Below, piece after piece: positions 49,194-61,569 of a stretch of 64,000 nucleotides of DNA. Source of the DNA: Eucalyptus grandis (taxonomy: Eukaryota > Streptophyta > Magnoliopsida > Myrtales > Myrtaceae); assembly GCF_016545825.1 (NCBI RefSeq), contig NC_052612.1:50885738-50949737 (forward strand). Direction: 5' to 3'. Both the position numbers and the translations under genes were made by a program. Each line of letters begins with the position of its first letter. Position 1 is the stretch's first letter. The notes beneath the pieces were generated by a model. The model was not told the DNA's origin and searched no databases. It saw only the letters and a list, made by a program, of their open reading frames with translations.

Positions 49194-50086
49194 CTAATCC
49201 GTGGAGGACGCATTTCCCACCTTGCCGATCCTGAGAAAAACAGGGAACTTGACGACCTTCTCCGCCTCGCCGCCTTCCTCGTTCCAAGCCCGCCGGTACC
49301 TCTCGACGACATCGCGGCCCAGAAGCTCCACGCCCTCCTCCTTCGCCTTCAGGTACGGCGACGTCGACCTCACGAACGTGAGGAACTCATCCAACCCCAT
49401 CGCCCTCTCCGCCACGAACCGGACCGGCCCCGTGTCCTCCATCCCCTCCACCGGCTCGAACGGGAAATCCATGTCCCTGTACTCGTCGATCACCACCCTA
49501 TGGGTCGGGCTCCAGTACGGGTTCGAGTCCATCGAGTAGAACTCCTCGTAGATCGAGTCGACCGGGCCGGTGACCCTCGGCATCGTGTAGCCCCACGCGG
49601 CGATCACGCCGTCCGGCTTCTTGAGCAAGCGCTTCGCCTGTCGGTAGAAATTGGGCCGGTCGAACCAGTGGAGGGCCATCGCGATGGTCACCAAGTCGAC
49701 GGTCGACTCCGCGGCGACCTTCTGCTGGAGCTCGGCCCTCGACACGACCGAAGAAGTGAGCTCGTAGCGGATGTTGGGGAGCTTCTGCGCGAGCTCGAGC
49801 TGCTCGGGCTCACGTCCGTGGCCACGACGTTCTTGTAGATTTCTGCAAGCTGAGATCAACACGACTTACTATGGCCCCGCAAATTAAAACTCCGGAGATA
49901 GCGAAACAGACGGCAATCGACGGCGAGGAAACTCACGGATCGGGCGGCTTGGCCGCTTCCCGTGCCGACGTCCCAGGCGAGGTCGCGAGACGGCGTCTTG
50001 GATGCAATGAATTGGAAGAGCTGCGGCGGGTAGCTTGGCCGACCGTCCGCGTATCGCCGGGCTTGCTTCCCGAACAGCTCGGCCAT
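49194..50086 (-). pseudogene. SAM-dependent methyltransferase gene 1, frameshifted
   Basis: Exons 50086-49937 and 49849-49194 (minus). Exon 1 gives MAELFGKQARRYADGRPSYP and the SAM-binding motif I, DVGTGSGQAA. Exon 2 starts LAEIYKNVVATDVS. It then lacks one base at about 49806-49808 (AGCCCGAGCAG, where the neighbour has AGCCCGAAGCAG in frame). Exon 2 is 656 bp, one short of a multiple of three. After the lesion the frame is intact to the end (LPNIRYELTSSV, VDLVTIAMALHWFDRPNFYR, VVKFPVFLRIG). The family is the plant Methyltransf_11 type, often annotated as a putative DDB_G0268948-like methyltransferase; the substrate is unknown. It is either a young pseudogene or a sequence error. Confidence 0.85.
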
Positions 50087-51542
50087 GTCTCTCTCTCTCT
50101 CTCGTGCAGGCAGATACGAGGAAACGAGGTGGGAGTTCAACCATTTCAACTGCGCATGCTCACTCCATCTCCATTATGCAAGCGGAGTGGTCCATCTGGG
50201 AAAGCGACAGCACCGTGTCGGATCGGCCCTCTTCGTCGCTCGTCACATGTTCCTTGTCTCGACCTTAAAGCTGCAAAAGAGAAATTGGAAAGGTCTCTGT
50301 TCCAGATAGCTTTGATTGATGGTCATTGGTTAAAATAATAGATGTTGATAATTTTGAGGGTTATATTAGGAAAAACTCCAAAATAATATATCTATAATAA
50401 ATTTATCTCAAATTAATTTATTAATTATATATATATATATATATTTTTTTTTTATACTAGGAAACTCTATACGCGACTGCCCAGGCGGGTAAAGGCTGAG
50501 TGATGTTAGCGGAGGACCCACGCACCCCAACATCACACTTGGCATGGGTTTTGGACCTCCACTTTGGGCAATGATAATCTGAGCCTCTTTATTCGGCGGA
50601 GCACCACGGCCGATAGTATCATAAATATTTCTTAACTAATATATTTATAATAAATTTACCCTAAATTAGATATTCATTTCACAGAAAATATGGCGTTATT
50701 GAAAAATGTTTTCTATAAAGCTATTTTTAGGAAAAGATAATATTTTTCCATGTTTGGTTAAAACTTGAAAATAAACTAAAAAATATTGTTCATCATTCAG
50801 TATGGAAAATTTCATTTGATTTTCCTTCGTGCACTACTTTTAATAATCTTTTTATTTTTTATTTTATTTTTCCTTTTTCTCTTTCTTCTTCTTTTTGGTT
50901 GGTTTCAGGTAGATAAAAGGACAAAGAAGGGGGTGTGAGATAAGAAAGAGTTAGTGGGGAAAATGTTTTTCCCTATTTTAGAATACTTTTTCTATTGATG
51001 GAAAATGTTTTCTCTAACCAATTAATTTTCCATAAAATAAACACTGGAAAATTCGGAAAAAGTTCTTTCGAAAGTTGTTTTCCGTGAAATGATTGGAGTC
51101 TAACTTTTAGGCCACTAAAAATCTTAGACTAATATATTTGTGATAAATTTATATCTGTTGATTTCCATTAAATTGGATTAATATAAAAAAATCACAAATT
51201 TGTACACATATGACAAACGGAGAGTAAAATCCTCAATCAGTATACTTGTCAATTCAATAAAAATTAATTGAAACTGGGAAGATAAATTTGTCAAAAGTGT
51301 ACTAAGTTAGGATTTTTAATAACCAAAAAATTAATTTAGTAAATGCATAAATTTGGGATTTTTCGTGATACTAATCTTATCGTAAATTAAAGTCAGCTGA
51401 CATGGGCGTTTAAGGTCAAATGGGAAGGTGTCGCCATTGCAAATAATGTGATGCAGAAGTCAAATGAAGGCTCCTAGCCCCACATTATTTTATTCGCACG
51501 CCGCATTATTTTATTCGCACGCCAAATTTGTAAGCGCGATTC
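50087..51542. other. Spacer between methyltransferase genes with AT-rich repeats
   Basis: It starts with the promoter and CT-rich 5' UTR of methyltransferase gene 1. From 50340 to 51400 it consists of AT-rich repeat sequence, including the inverted-repeat element at 50674-51092. A GC-richer island of about 155 bp at 50456-50612, preceded by a T run, is possibly a small retroposon. No gene is visible. Confidence 0.5.
50674..51092. repeat. MITE-like element with ATTTCAC(A/G)GAAAA inverted ends
   Basis: The left end reads CATTTCACAGAAAATA and the right end is its imperfect inverse (TTTTCCGTGAAATG). The inside is rich in GGAAAAT/ATTTTCC words. The word set and ends resemble the nested element at 60343-61459 and a fragment at about 54461-54664. 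No target duplication was established. Confidence 0.5.
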
Positions 51543-52444
51543 TCACGCGCTGCCCACCCTTCCGATCTTGAGAAAAACCGGGAACTTGACGACCTTCTTG
51601 TCCTCGCCGTCATCCGCCCAAGCCCGCCGGAACCTCTCGACCGTGTCGCCGCTCAGGAGCTCCACGCCCTTCTCCTTCGCCGTCTGGTACCCCGACCACG
51701 ACCTTATGTACGTGAGGAAATCCTCCACCCCCATGGTCCTCTCCGTCACGAACCGGACCGGCCCCGTGTCCTCCATCCCCTCGACCGGCTCGAACGGGAA
51801 ATCGATGCCCCTGTACTCGCTGTCCACCAGCTTCCGGGCCGGGTCCCAGTACGGATTCGAGTCCACGGAGTAGAACCGGCGGAACACGGAGTTGACTGGG
51901 CCGTCGACCTCCGGGATCGTGTAGCACCACGCGGCGATCACGCCGTGGGGCTTCTTGAGGACGTGCTTCACCTGGCGGTAGAAAGTGGGGAGGTCGAACC
52001 AGTGGAGGGCTTGCGCGACCGTCACGAGGTCGACGCTCGATGCGGCCGAGACCTTCCGATCCAGCTCGGCCATCGACATGACCGGGGAAGTGAGCTCGTA
52101 CCGGACGTTGGGGAGCCTCGGGGCGAACTCGAGCTGCTTCGGGCTCGTGTCCGTGGCCACGACATTGCCGTAGATCTCCGCAAGCTGAAAGAAAAATGAC
52201 ACGACTCCTTTACGGTCTGACCCGGCGGATCGAAAGCAATAGGACTGATGCCAAAGAAATGGAAAATGCGGCCCGACAAGCCTATGGTACTCACGGATTG
52301 GGCGGCCTGGCCGCTGCCGGTGCCGGCGTCCCAGGCGAGGTCGCGGGCGGGCGTCTTGGAGGCGATGAAACGGAAGAGCTGCGGCGGATAGCTCGGCCGA
52401 GCCGCCACGTATTGCTGGGCTTGCTTCACGAACAGCTCCGCCAT
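51543..52444 (-). CDS. SAM-dependent methyltransferase gene 2 (intact)
   Basis: Two exons, 52444-52295 and 52184-51543 (minus), joined in phase 0 with a GTGAGT donor and a CAG acceptor; 263 residues. It starts MAELFVKQAQQYVAARPSYP. Motif I is DAGTGSGQ at residues 39-46. Then come LAEIYGNVVATDTSPKQLEF (the acidic end of strand 2), VDLVTVAQALHWFDLPTFYR (the region after motif II), and FPFEPVEGMEDTGPVRFVT and KFPVFLKIG near the end. This is a class I methyltransferase of the plant Methyltransf_11 family. It is soluble, with no signal peptide, and its substrate cannot be read from the sequence. It lies about 1.5 kb upstream of its broken tandem copy, on the same strand, with the intron at the same position. 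Confidence 0.92.
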
Positions 52445-54719
52445 CTCTCTCTTTCTCTCTAGCTAAGTGATTTTTGCTGTGCGGATTTTGGAATGAGAAG
52501 CTGTTCCAACCGCTCCGCATCGCAAATATAGGAGGGAGAGACCGTCCGTTGAGAAGCATCCGGCGGGCTTCCTTCTGCCGGGTCGTTTTTTTCCATCCTT
52601 TCTAGTCCACAACTAGGAAGCCAAATAGGTTCTTTTAATGGGTTTTTTTAATTCAAGTGCTATACGAATTACTGATTGAAATTATTTTTTAGGAATTTAC
52701 CCTTTTTGTTAATTTAATCTTGTAATTTACGCACTTGACTTCTCTAGATAGGGGAAAAAAAAAGCTCCTGAAACTTTCGTGGAATTTTAATATCGACATG
52801 TTGGGTGTTTAAATAAGCCAATTGCGAATAGTACTCCTTTAAATGTTTGATGTTATGGTTGCTGCATTATACAATGAACAAATTATCGTAGGAAGCTTGA
52901 AAGTTGATCTACAAAATTTTTGTATTGTGATTTATTGTAAGTGTAAAGTATGCTACATCAAATGGTATCCGTCATATGATTAGTATACTTAATAGGAAGT
53001 AAGAAACTTTGCATTTTCTTATTCATTTGCTATCTCATGTTATTGTGTACTCGGTGCTACAACAATTTGAGTTTTATCTTATGTAACTTAAATTCGTACT
53101 GTAGAGAGATTCGGTGACAGGATCCTACTTAATCTTGTTTATTTAGTGTGATTTATTAATGTTGGGGGACCTAGCTAGTAGTAAAGGCCCACACGTCTCT
53201 TGACTTCAACTTACATCATTAGTCATACCTTTGAATGGCACGTGCTGCATTATCTAAATACAACGTACCTTTCATACATAAAACTTTCTAACCGCTAGCA
53301 TTTTGATAGATTTACAGTACAAGCTTATCAAGCTCGGACCTTTAGGCCATGGATGGCGAGAAATACTTATGATGTGGTACAAACATTCTGCAATAGTGCG
53401 ACATCCTTAAGGTCCCACTCAGAGAGGAGCACTAGCGTTGGTCGTCCTCTCCAAGTACTCTAATGATAAACAAACGACAGCGGTTGACTAAAGAAGTATA
53501 GGCAGACTTCCCCTACAAAAAGGCACTGAGTTGAGGAGAACGTGCACGCCAAGCCGCCGCTCAATTTTTATGGGCTTTTTTACTCCAATTATTTCGCTTG
53601 TGATGTCTTGCACGATCAGAAATAACACCATTGGTGTGATGTGGTATGAAAAGTCACCGATTCTTGCACAAATTGAGTTTGTCATCTAACATGCTTATTC
53701 CTATCTTTTAGGAGTCAAGTATCGCATGATTGACGCTAGTACGTGGTAATGATCCTTAAAAAACGACATTTCGACTCTTATGTACTTCAAATTGGAAATT
53801 TAAAATGAAAGTCACTAGTAAATTTGATATATGGATGTGTTCTCATGAGAAAGAAAACGAGTGATTTCTATATATGTCCGTGATTTTGTATGTGTTTGAT
53901 CAAATTAGATAAGCAAAATTGAAGAAATGTTGTCGATAACATTGATTTCGCACGAGAGCCCAGAAGCAATAAGAAAGAAGCCCTTGATGGGGCTAATTCA
54001 AAGTAGCGGAGATCGGGAAGGCCGGTTCCGACGTCAAGAGGCTTGGAAGAGGAAAGAGACAATGAATTTGGAAAGAGAGCAATAGAGAAAAGGGATGAAA
54101 CATGGACAGCAAGCCAACAGACACACCCACGGTCTAGCAAGCCCACCAGCCAAAGCCACGTCTCTTAAAATTGGGGAACTCCGATCTATCGAAGTCTGAT
54201 ATGAATAGCCTAGAATTGATCATTTACAGTAAGAAACATTCGACATATATTAACCATTAATAAGGGCTGATCATATGTGCACATGTAGATGTGCGTGGAT
54301 TCATGAGAGAGAGATCATTCAAGATAAAGTTACTCTAACAACCATATTTAATAGGTGGATCATAAATTTTTGAATGATGATACGTGCAAATTCATCGTCA
54401 TTGAAAATTTCATAATAAAAGAATTTTTTTCTTCCTGAGAATCATTCCAAGGAAGTTAGTCTTCATTTGGGTTATGGTTTAGGGAATATGATTTAATTCT
54501 TACTAGAAAGAGAAGATGTTTCCTTTTGATGTAAACTTGTTATTTTCAGTTCATGAAAGATGTTTTTCGTAAATCAATTACTTTTTCGTTATCTAAACAC
54601 TTGAAAAAGTCAAAAATTAATTTTACTGAAAACAATTTTCTTTTAAACAAACAAACGGACTGATAATTTGATGACAGCCACGGTCTCCTTTCTCCTTGAT
54701 ATGAAGGAAAGGTGACGAT
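52445..54719. other. Intergenic, no gene recognised
   Basis: AT-rich spacer. A stretch at about 54461-54664 has TTTTCG/GAAAA words and ends AAACAAACAAACGGACT, resembling the right end of the 60343-61459 element. Short open frames on both strands show no family features. Confidence 0.5.
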
Positions 54720-54800
54720 TTGGGCCCAGAACAGGAAGCCCAGATTCAGTCTGGCCCATTAAAGCTAGAGCCCAATGTCCATAAAAGCCCGGCCCAGTGG
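54720..54800 (+). promoter_or_regulatory. Cluster of GGCCCA/GCCCA motifs (site II-like)
   Basis: Within about 80 bp there are five GCCCA-core words: GGGCCCAGA, AGCCCAGA, GGCCCATTAAAG, AGCCCAATG and CGGCCCAGTGG. Their complements fit the plant site II motif TGGGCY, common in promoters of housekeeping genes. The cluster lies just left of the copia insertion, and the next + strand gene is P5CR. It may be the original P5CR promoter. Inference only. Confidence 0.4.
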
Positions 54801-54867
54801 AATCTGCTTCGGAGCCCCGAAGCCCGACAAGTCCCCCCACCCTTCCCGTTGTCTTCTCAAACAAAAG

Positions 54868-55110
54868 TGTTGAAGATACTGTTGCCCATAATTGATCACA
54901 ATTGATCCTTGTTGATCTAATTGTGATATTTAGAGAAAATTAGAATTTTGTATATTTGGGAAATTATTCTTTCCTCCTTTTGTATATTTGTCTTCTTTAA
55001 TTAGTTCGGGCTTGTACTTTATTAATAGAGCTGTAAGATGTACAATTGATTTGTAGAGAAAGAAAACACATTTCCCAACTCTTAGCTTGTTTCCATCTAA
55101 TATTTTGACA
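54868..55110 (+). repeat. Copia 5' LTR (243 bp)
   Basis: Starts TGTTGAAGATACTG and ends CTAATATTTTGACA directly before the primer-binding site. It aligns along its whole length with the 3' LTR once the two inserts there are removed. Confidence 0.93.
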
Positions 55111-58100
55111 TGGTATTGAAGCCTTTCTTCTAGCTTCCACTCCTTTTTTTCGTCTTCCTCTCTTCTTCGTCCAAACTTTTATGTTCATATGTTCTCTTTC
55201 TTTTCCACATCAAGCCTGCAATTTTTACTAAATCAACAAGGAAACAAAATGCCGAGAAACCAAACTTCAAAATCTGGCACATCCCAAAATCTAGAAATTT
55301 CTTCTAGCATCCAAGGATTGGGTGACTTACCTTCGGATGAACAATCAGATCTAGTGACAGAAAACCAGACATGAGAATAGAATCAAGTGCCGATCCATGA
55401 GGAGCGACAGGGTTTTGTTTCAGGCCAATTCCTTCCGAGCCCATATGTTCAATGGGTTCCAATCCAAGTTCAACCTATTTCGGGCAAGATGAGTTAGATA
55501 AATCTAGCCCAAAGTTCCACTGGTTTTGCCAAGAGAGTCAATGGCGGGCCAGGGGAGGAGATTCGCACTTTAGTAATGAGTCCAACTCCGATGGGACGAG
55601 TTGGCCCTTCTCGAGTCAAATCGGTTTGAGTTCATCAAGATTTGGGGCAAATCCGTACCCGACTTATGGACTCGGATTTCTTCCCTTCACAGGCATCATT
55701 GGCGATCGACCTGAACCTAGAGACCCCCTCTACACCTCCGCCGCGGACGGACCGGAGCTCTATCTCATCTCTCAGCAGTTGTCGGGGCTGAAAAATTATT
55801 ACATTTGGTCACGAGAGTTTTGTCGGGCCCTGATCACAAAAGACAATGATTTATGGATGGAACAGTTCCACTTCCGAGTGATGAACGCCTTGTGCGCCAC
55901 TGGAGAAAGTGTAATTAGCTTGTCCGGACATGGATTGGCAAGTGCCTCACCCCAGAAGTTGCCGCCGGACTACCTCCAACCGAAGATGCTAAAGGAATAT
56001 GGGAAAATATACAGGAAATGTACGGAAAACTTGATCGAGCCAAAATTTTCAGCATAACCTAGGCTCTATCTAAATTAAGACAAGGGAGTCTTTCAATCTC
56101 TACCGTTTTCAACAAATCTCTACCGTTTTCAACAAATAGTCAGCACTATGGAACGAATTGGAGATGGCCAAAGAAAAACTGGAGGGACCCGAGACAACCC
56201 TAGCACAATACCGAGCGATAAGGGAGAGGGAGGAGGTAACTTCTTTCCTACTCATCTTGAACGAAAGTTACTTACCGTTTTGCAGCCAAATCCTCGCCAT
56301 GGAACCCGTACCTTCGCTTGGCTGGATTTATTAGCTTGCGGTCCAAGAAAAGTCACAGTGCTTGGCTTCCTCAGAGTACCTAAAAGTCAGGGATTGTGTC
56401 ATCCTCGCAACTAAGGCAATGCCGGAGCAAAAGTTAGCCGTGGGAAAAGTTGGGTCATGGAAGCCATGGTGAATCGGGAGCTGCAGTTGTAGTAGCTCTA
56501 GGGTTAGCAAATGGAGAAGACAAGTCCTTTTATTCAACTGGAATAGGTGGCCAAGATTTAATCAGCTGATCGGATGGCTCTGGCCTTTTGTGGACTCCCT
56601 TTCCAGTGAGCGACAGAGATTTCATCTATGGATCCGACGGCTATAGTTTAACCAGACGATCCGACAGTCTGGGATACATCTGGCAAAGCGTAGACCTGAT
56701 GGCACATAACAAGCCACGTTTTCAGCTGCATGGAGGGGATCTAATGGTCATAATTCGACTACATCCTCAAGTAAATCCCATGGGGGAAATACCAACAAAG
56801 GAAAAGACAAATTCTGCGATTATTGTAAGCATCCCAATCATACATGGGATAATTGTTGAAAATTACATGGGAAGCCGGTAGATAGAGAAAGGAAGGAAAA
56901 TGATATTTCCATTGCAACGAATGTTAAAGCTCACCAGCTCATTAGTAATGGTCAATTCTAATAAATCATGAGAGCTCTAAACCAATTGGGATCACAGGAT
57001 AAGGCAACTGGTTATACAAGTACTTATGATTGCTTAAGCTCTATTTCAACTTAAGCATGGATTATTGATTCTAGTGTTAGTGATCACATAGTTTGGGACA
57101 AACGTTTCCTTTCCGATGTTCAAGAATCCTCTCATGTTACTTCAGTCCGCCTTCCAAATGGGAATGATACCTCGGTCACCAAAATTGGAACATTTAATCT
57201 CAGTCCATCCATCACCTTGAAAAATGTCATGTTTATTCCTGAATTTCAATTTAACCTTATCTCTGTCTCAAAAATTTGTGAGGACAATTTCTATAGGGTC
57301 ATTTTTAATTCTATTACCTGCTTATTTCAGCCATTTTGATTGGGAAACTGATGGGCTTGGGTAGAATTCAAGAGGGACTCTATTTTTGGGCCACACTTCC
57401 CAAAAATCCCAATGTTTCATTACCTTTAAATAAATGCATCTTATGTAATGCCAATTCTAATAAAAATATTTTGCTCCATCACCGTTTAGGCCATAATGCC
57501 TCATTTCCTCATCCAAAGTGTCATATTTGTCCAATAGCTAAACAATCTCAATTGCCTTTTTCGCAAAGTACCCCACGAAGCAAAATGGCTTTTTCTCTCC
57601 TACATGTGGACATTTGGGGACCATATCATACACCACATCGATATGGGTCTCTTTTTTCCTTACAATTGTGGATGATTATACATGGGCTACCTGGATTTTC
57701 TTGATGCAATCTAAAGCACAAGTGCTTTCTCATGTTAGAAATTTCCTTGCATTAACTAAGAATCAGTTTCACAAATCTGTACAATGGATTCTTATTGATA
57801 ATGCTCGTGAATTCTTTAATCATGAGTGTTCTTCTCTATTTACATCACATGGCATCTTTCATGAGAGTTCTTGCATTTATACACCTCAACAAAATGGGGT
57901 AGTTGAACGAAAACATCGCAATCTCTTAGAAGTTGCCCGTGCTCTTAAGTATCAAGCCTCAATTCCGAAAATGTTTTGGGGAGACTGTGTGGTCACAGCA
58001 GCCTACTTGATCAATCGGATGCCATCCCGAATCCTGAATGGGAAGACTCAATTTGAATTGCTTTTTGGAAACAATTGGATATTAGTCATCTTTGTGTCTT

Positions 58101-60342
58101 TGGATGCTTGTGCTATGTTTCAACAGTGGGCCCTCGAGATAAATTAGGTCCCCGTGCTATTAAAGGTATATTCATGGGATATCCTATTTCTCAAAAGGGA
58201 TACTTGATCTATGATCTATCTATTGGTCGCTTCACTGTTAGCAGGGATGTTACCTTTCATGAGGACATTTTTCCTTTCCAAGAAGAACTTCCTTCAGGTT
58301 CAGGTTCAGCCACACATCATCGTCTCTTCCTGAGAGAAGAAGATTTGTCGCCTTCACAGCAAGTTCTATTTCCTCATGTCTCATATTCTACACCTGTAAG
58401 TAATCCGCAATTCTACACGGATTATGCCACACCTGGGGAGCCATAAGCAGTGATATCATAGGATTCTGCTCCACCAACGAGTTCAGATAACATCTCTGCT
58501 ATGCCACTTGTAAGTGCACCGGATTAACCTCGACGATCAGGGCGTACTACGTGCCCGCCCACGTGGACAGCAGATTACATTTGTCCCACCTTAGAGTTAT
58601 CTGATACACATCATCCTATCTCATCTTATGTTAGTTTTGCTCATCTTTCCCTGGAACATATGTGTTGCATTAGTAGAATCTCCAAGGGACGGGAACAATC
58701 TTCATATGAGGAAATTATCAAAGATCCTCATTGGCAACAAGCAATGAAGGATGAACTATGAGCCTTAGAAGAAAATGAAACTTGGGATATTGTTACCATG
58801 CCTCCTCATCGACGACCCATTGATTGCAAATGGGTATATAAGATCAAATATAAGGCAGATGGATCTACTGAACGATATAAAGCAAGACTAGTGGCCAAAG
58901 GATTTACGCAGCGGGAAGGGTTCGATCATACAGAAACATTCTCTAGCCAAGGAAGTCATTGTTCGTTCTTTTCTTTCTATTGTGGCTTTGCGTGATTGGC
59001 CTCTTCACCAGATGGATGTTCATAATGCCTTTTTTCATTGAGATCTCGAAGAAGAAATTTACATGGATCTTCCACTGGGTTTACACAGACAGGGGAAGAA
59101 TTGAGTATGTTGTCTTCGTAAATCCTTGTATGGACTCAAGCAGGTCTCTCGCCAATGGTATGCTAAGTTCACTACTGCACTTACTACTGCACTTATAGTT
59201 GCAAGATTCCGACAATCCAAACATGATTATGCCCTCTTCACATAGAGTCAAGGTACATCATCAATCTACTTGCTTATTTATGTTGATGATATCCTCATTA
59301 TAGGAAACAATGAGTCTACCATTCAACGTTTCGAAAGGTATCTACACTCCACATTTTGGATTAAGGATTTGGGACCTCCTAAATATTTTTTCGGAATAGA
59401 GATTGCACGATTGGATAAAGGGATTTGCCTCAGTCAACACAAATTTATCCTGTAAATCATATCAGAAGCAGGATTATCAAGATCCAAGCCAGCTGTTGTT
59501 CTAATTGAACAAAATGTTAAGTTAACCATAGCGGAGTACAATAAGGGACTCTCACCCCTAAATGAAGATCCTTTACTGAAAGATCCTTCTATTTACCAGA
59601 GACTTGTCGAGAAGCTTATCTATCATATAATGACTAGACTTGACATATACTATGCAATGCAAATTCTCAGTTAGTTTATGCACAATCCGAAATAGTCCCA
59701 CATGAATGCCGCACTGAAGATCGTGAAGTACTTGAAAGGATGTCTGGGTTTGAGAATATTGTTATCTCAAGATAGTAACATGGAAATGACATCATTTTGT
59801 GACACAGATTATGCTATTTGCCCCATGAGTAGAAAATCTATTATGAGATTCTATATAAAACTGGGAAACTCATTGTTCTCATGGAAGACTAAAAAACAAT
59901 GTCATTATTGTTTGCTGAAGCGGAATATCGAGTAATGGCAAAAACCAGTTGCGAAATAGTTTGGATAAAAGACTTAGAGGCTTACTTCAAGATCTTGGCA
60001 TTTGGGTAAAAGAACCAACTGTCTTGTTTTGTGATAATGATGTTGCACTCAAACTAGCAGTATATTCGGTTTTTCATGAAAGAACGAAATATATAGAAGT
60101 TGATTGCCATTTTGTCAGGGACAAGATCTAAGCTAAAGTAATCAAGACAAGAGGGATAAGTATGACGGAACAGCCCACGGACATATTTACCAAGCCCTTA
60201 TGTTAAAGGCAACACACGCATCTATTAAGCAAGCTTGGCGTTCTTGATATGTATAGACCACCAGTTTGAGGGGGAGTGTTGAAGATACTGTTGCCCATAA
60301 TTGATCACAATCGATATTTGTTGATCCGATTGTGATATTTAG

Positions 60343-61459
60343 GATCCATTTGTTTCGTGGAAAATATCATGTTTTTGGAAAATATTTTCCTAGAATTCAT
60401 TTTCTAAGAAAATGACCCTATTTTCCAATGTGTGGCCAAAATCTAAACTTTGAGTGGAAAATATTTTTTACCGTTCGTTTAGCTAATTTAATTGTTTGGG
60501 AAAAATTATCAAAATTGAATTTTAATATTTTTAATTGACCAAAAATTAGTTTTATTTTTTAATATTTTTAAAAATAAAATTTAAATTATTTGTATTTTTA
60601 AAAATAGAAATTTTTATTATTTTTTCTTTCCTTTTATTTTCCTTCCTCCTCCTTCTTCCTCCTTCTTCCTCCGCTACCGCATGCCTGACAATGGTTGGCT
60701 GCCTGGTGGCCGACCAAGACCTAGTCGCCAGATCTGGCGAGCTCGGCCGATCCAGTGAGCTTGAAGCTCAGCCAATCTTATCCAAGCTCGCTAGAGTTTT
60801 GGGCTCTGGCGAGCCGCAAGCTTAGGTTTGCCTGGATCGGGAGCCCGAGCTCTATTGCTAAATCCAGCGAGCTCACGGCTCGCTAGAGCCTAGCAAAACT
60901 CTGGCGAGCTCGGGCGAGGCCCGAGCTCCACCCCAAGCCAGCGAGAGCTTCACCTCGCCTGATCCGGCGAGGCCTGAGCTTGGCTTCGCTAGATTGGGCT
61001 AGGCGGAGCCTCACCAGCCTGGGGGGAGGCTCGAGCTAGCTTGCGGCCGCGGCCGATGACCAGCAGTGAAGAGGAAGTAGGGCACGTCATGGAGATCGAA
61101 CTGTCGGACGAGGGGACACTCCGTTGCTGCTAATCGTTAGTGTCGAAGGAGGAGGAGGACGAGATCGAAACCCAAGGCTTCGTGAGGGTGGAGATTCAGC
61201 ACCGCTGGATGAAAGGATGCTCCGCCGCTGCTGTTCGTCAGTGTCAAAGGAGGAGGAAATGAGATAAGAAGGGTTTCATGAGAAAGAGGGCAAAATTGAG
61301 TAAGGAAAGCATAATATTATGCACATGAAATCATTTTCCACAATCTAATGGGAAGATTTTTTATTAATCGGAAAATATTTTCTTTGACCATTTATTTTCT
61401 GCCATCTGAAATTTCAAAAATATTTTATTAGAAATTATTTTTCGCGAAATAAACGGACC
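60343..61459. mobile_element. 1117-bp non-autonomous element nested in copia LTR
   Basis: Flanked by TTTAG (60338-60342 and 61460-61464). Ends are imperfect inverted repeats: GATCCATTTGTTTCGTGGAA on the left, and GGTCCGTTTATTTCGCGAAA as the complement of the right end. The outer parts are AT-rich with GGAAAATATTTTCC words. The centre (60650-61250) is GC-rich with repeated GGCGAGCTCGG-like words. No transposase is visible. Class is unresolved; a 5-bp duplication with such ends fits a MITE-like DNA element. Confidence 0.72.
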
Positions 61460-61553
61460 TTTAGAAAAATTAGAATTTTGTATATTTGGGAAGTTATTCT
61501 TTCCTCCTTTTGTATATTTGTTTTCTTTAATTAGTTCAGGCTTGTACGTTATT

Positions 61554-61569
61554 TTTTTTTTGGTCGGTG
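61554..61569 (-). mobile_element. 16-bp LINE-tail insertion with 15-bp duplication
   Basis: GGCTTGTACGTTATT occurs at 61539-61553 and again at 61570-61584, while the 5' LTR has it once. Between lies T7-8 followed by GGTCGGTG, which on the minus strand is CACCGACC plus poly(A). The LINE at 36587 ends in the same way (CGACC plus A-run). This looks like a target-primed insertion truncated to about 8 bp of element. Confidence 0.65.

Noticed and set aside
49500..49838. Arg/Val/Glu-rich + strand open frame opposite methyltransferase gene 1
   Set aside because: It is the shadow of a GC-rich coding exon. The minus-strand reading has the methyltransferase motifs.
50456..50612. SINE-like island after a T run
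   Set aside because: No A/B box pair or target duplication could be shown, so it is only mentioned in the spacer entry.
53868..54146. Hydrophobic minus-strand open frame of 92 codons
   Set aside because: No family features, no neighbouring exon signals and ordinary AT-rich intergenic context.
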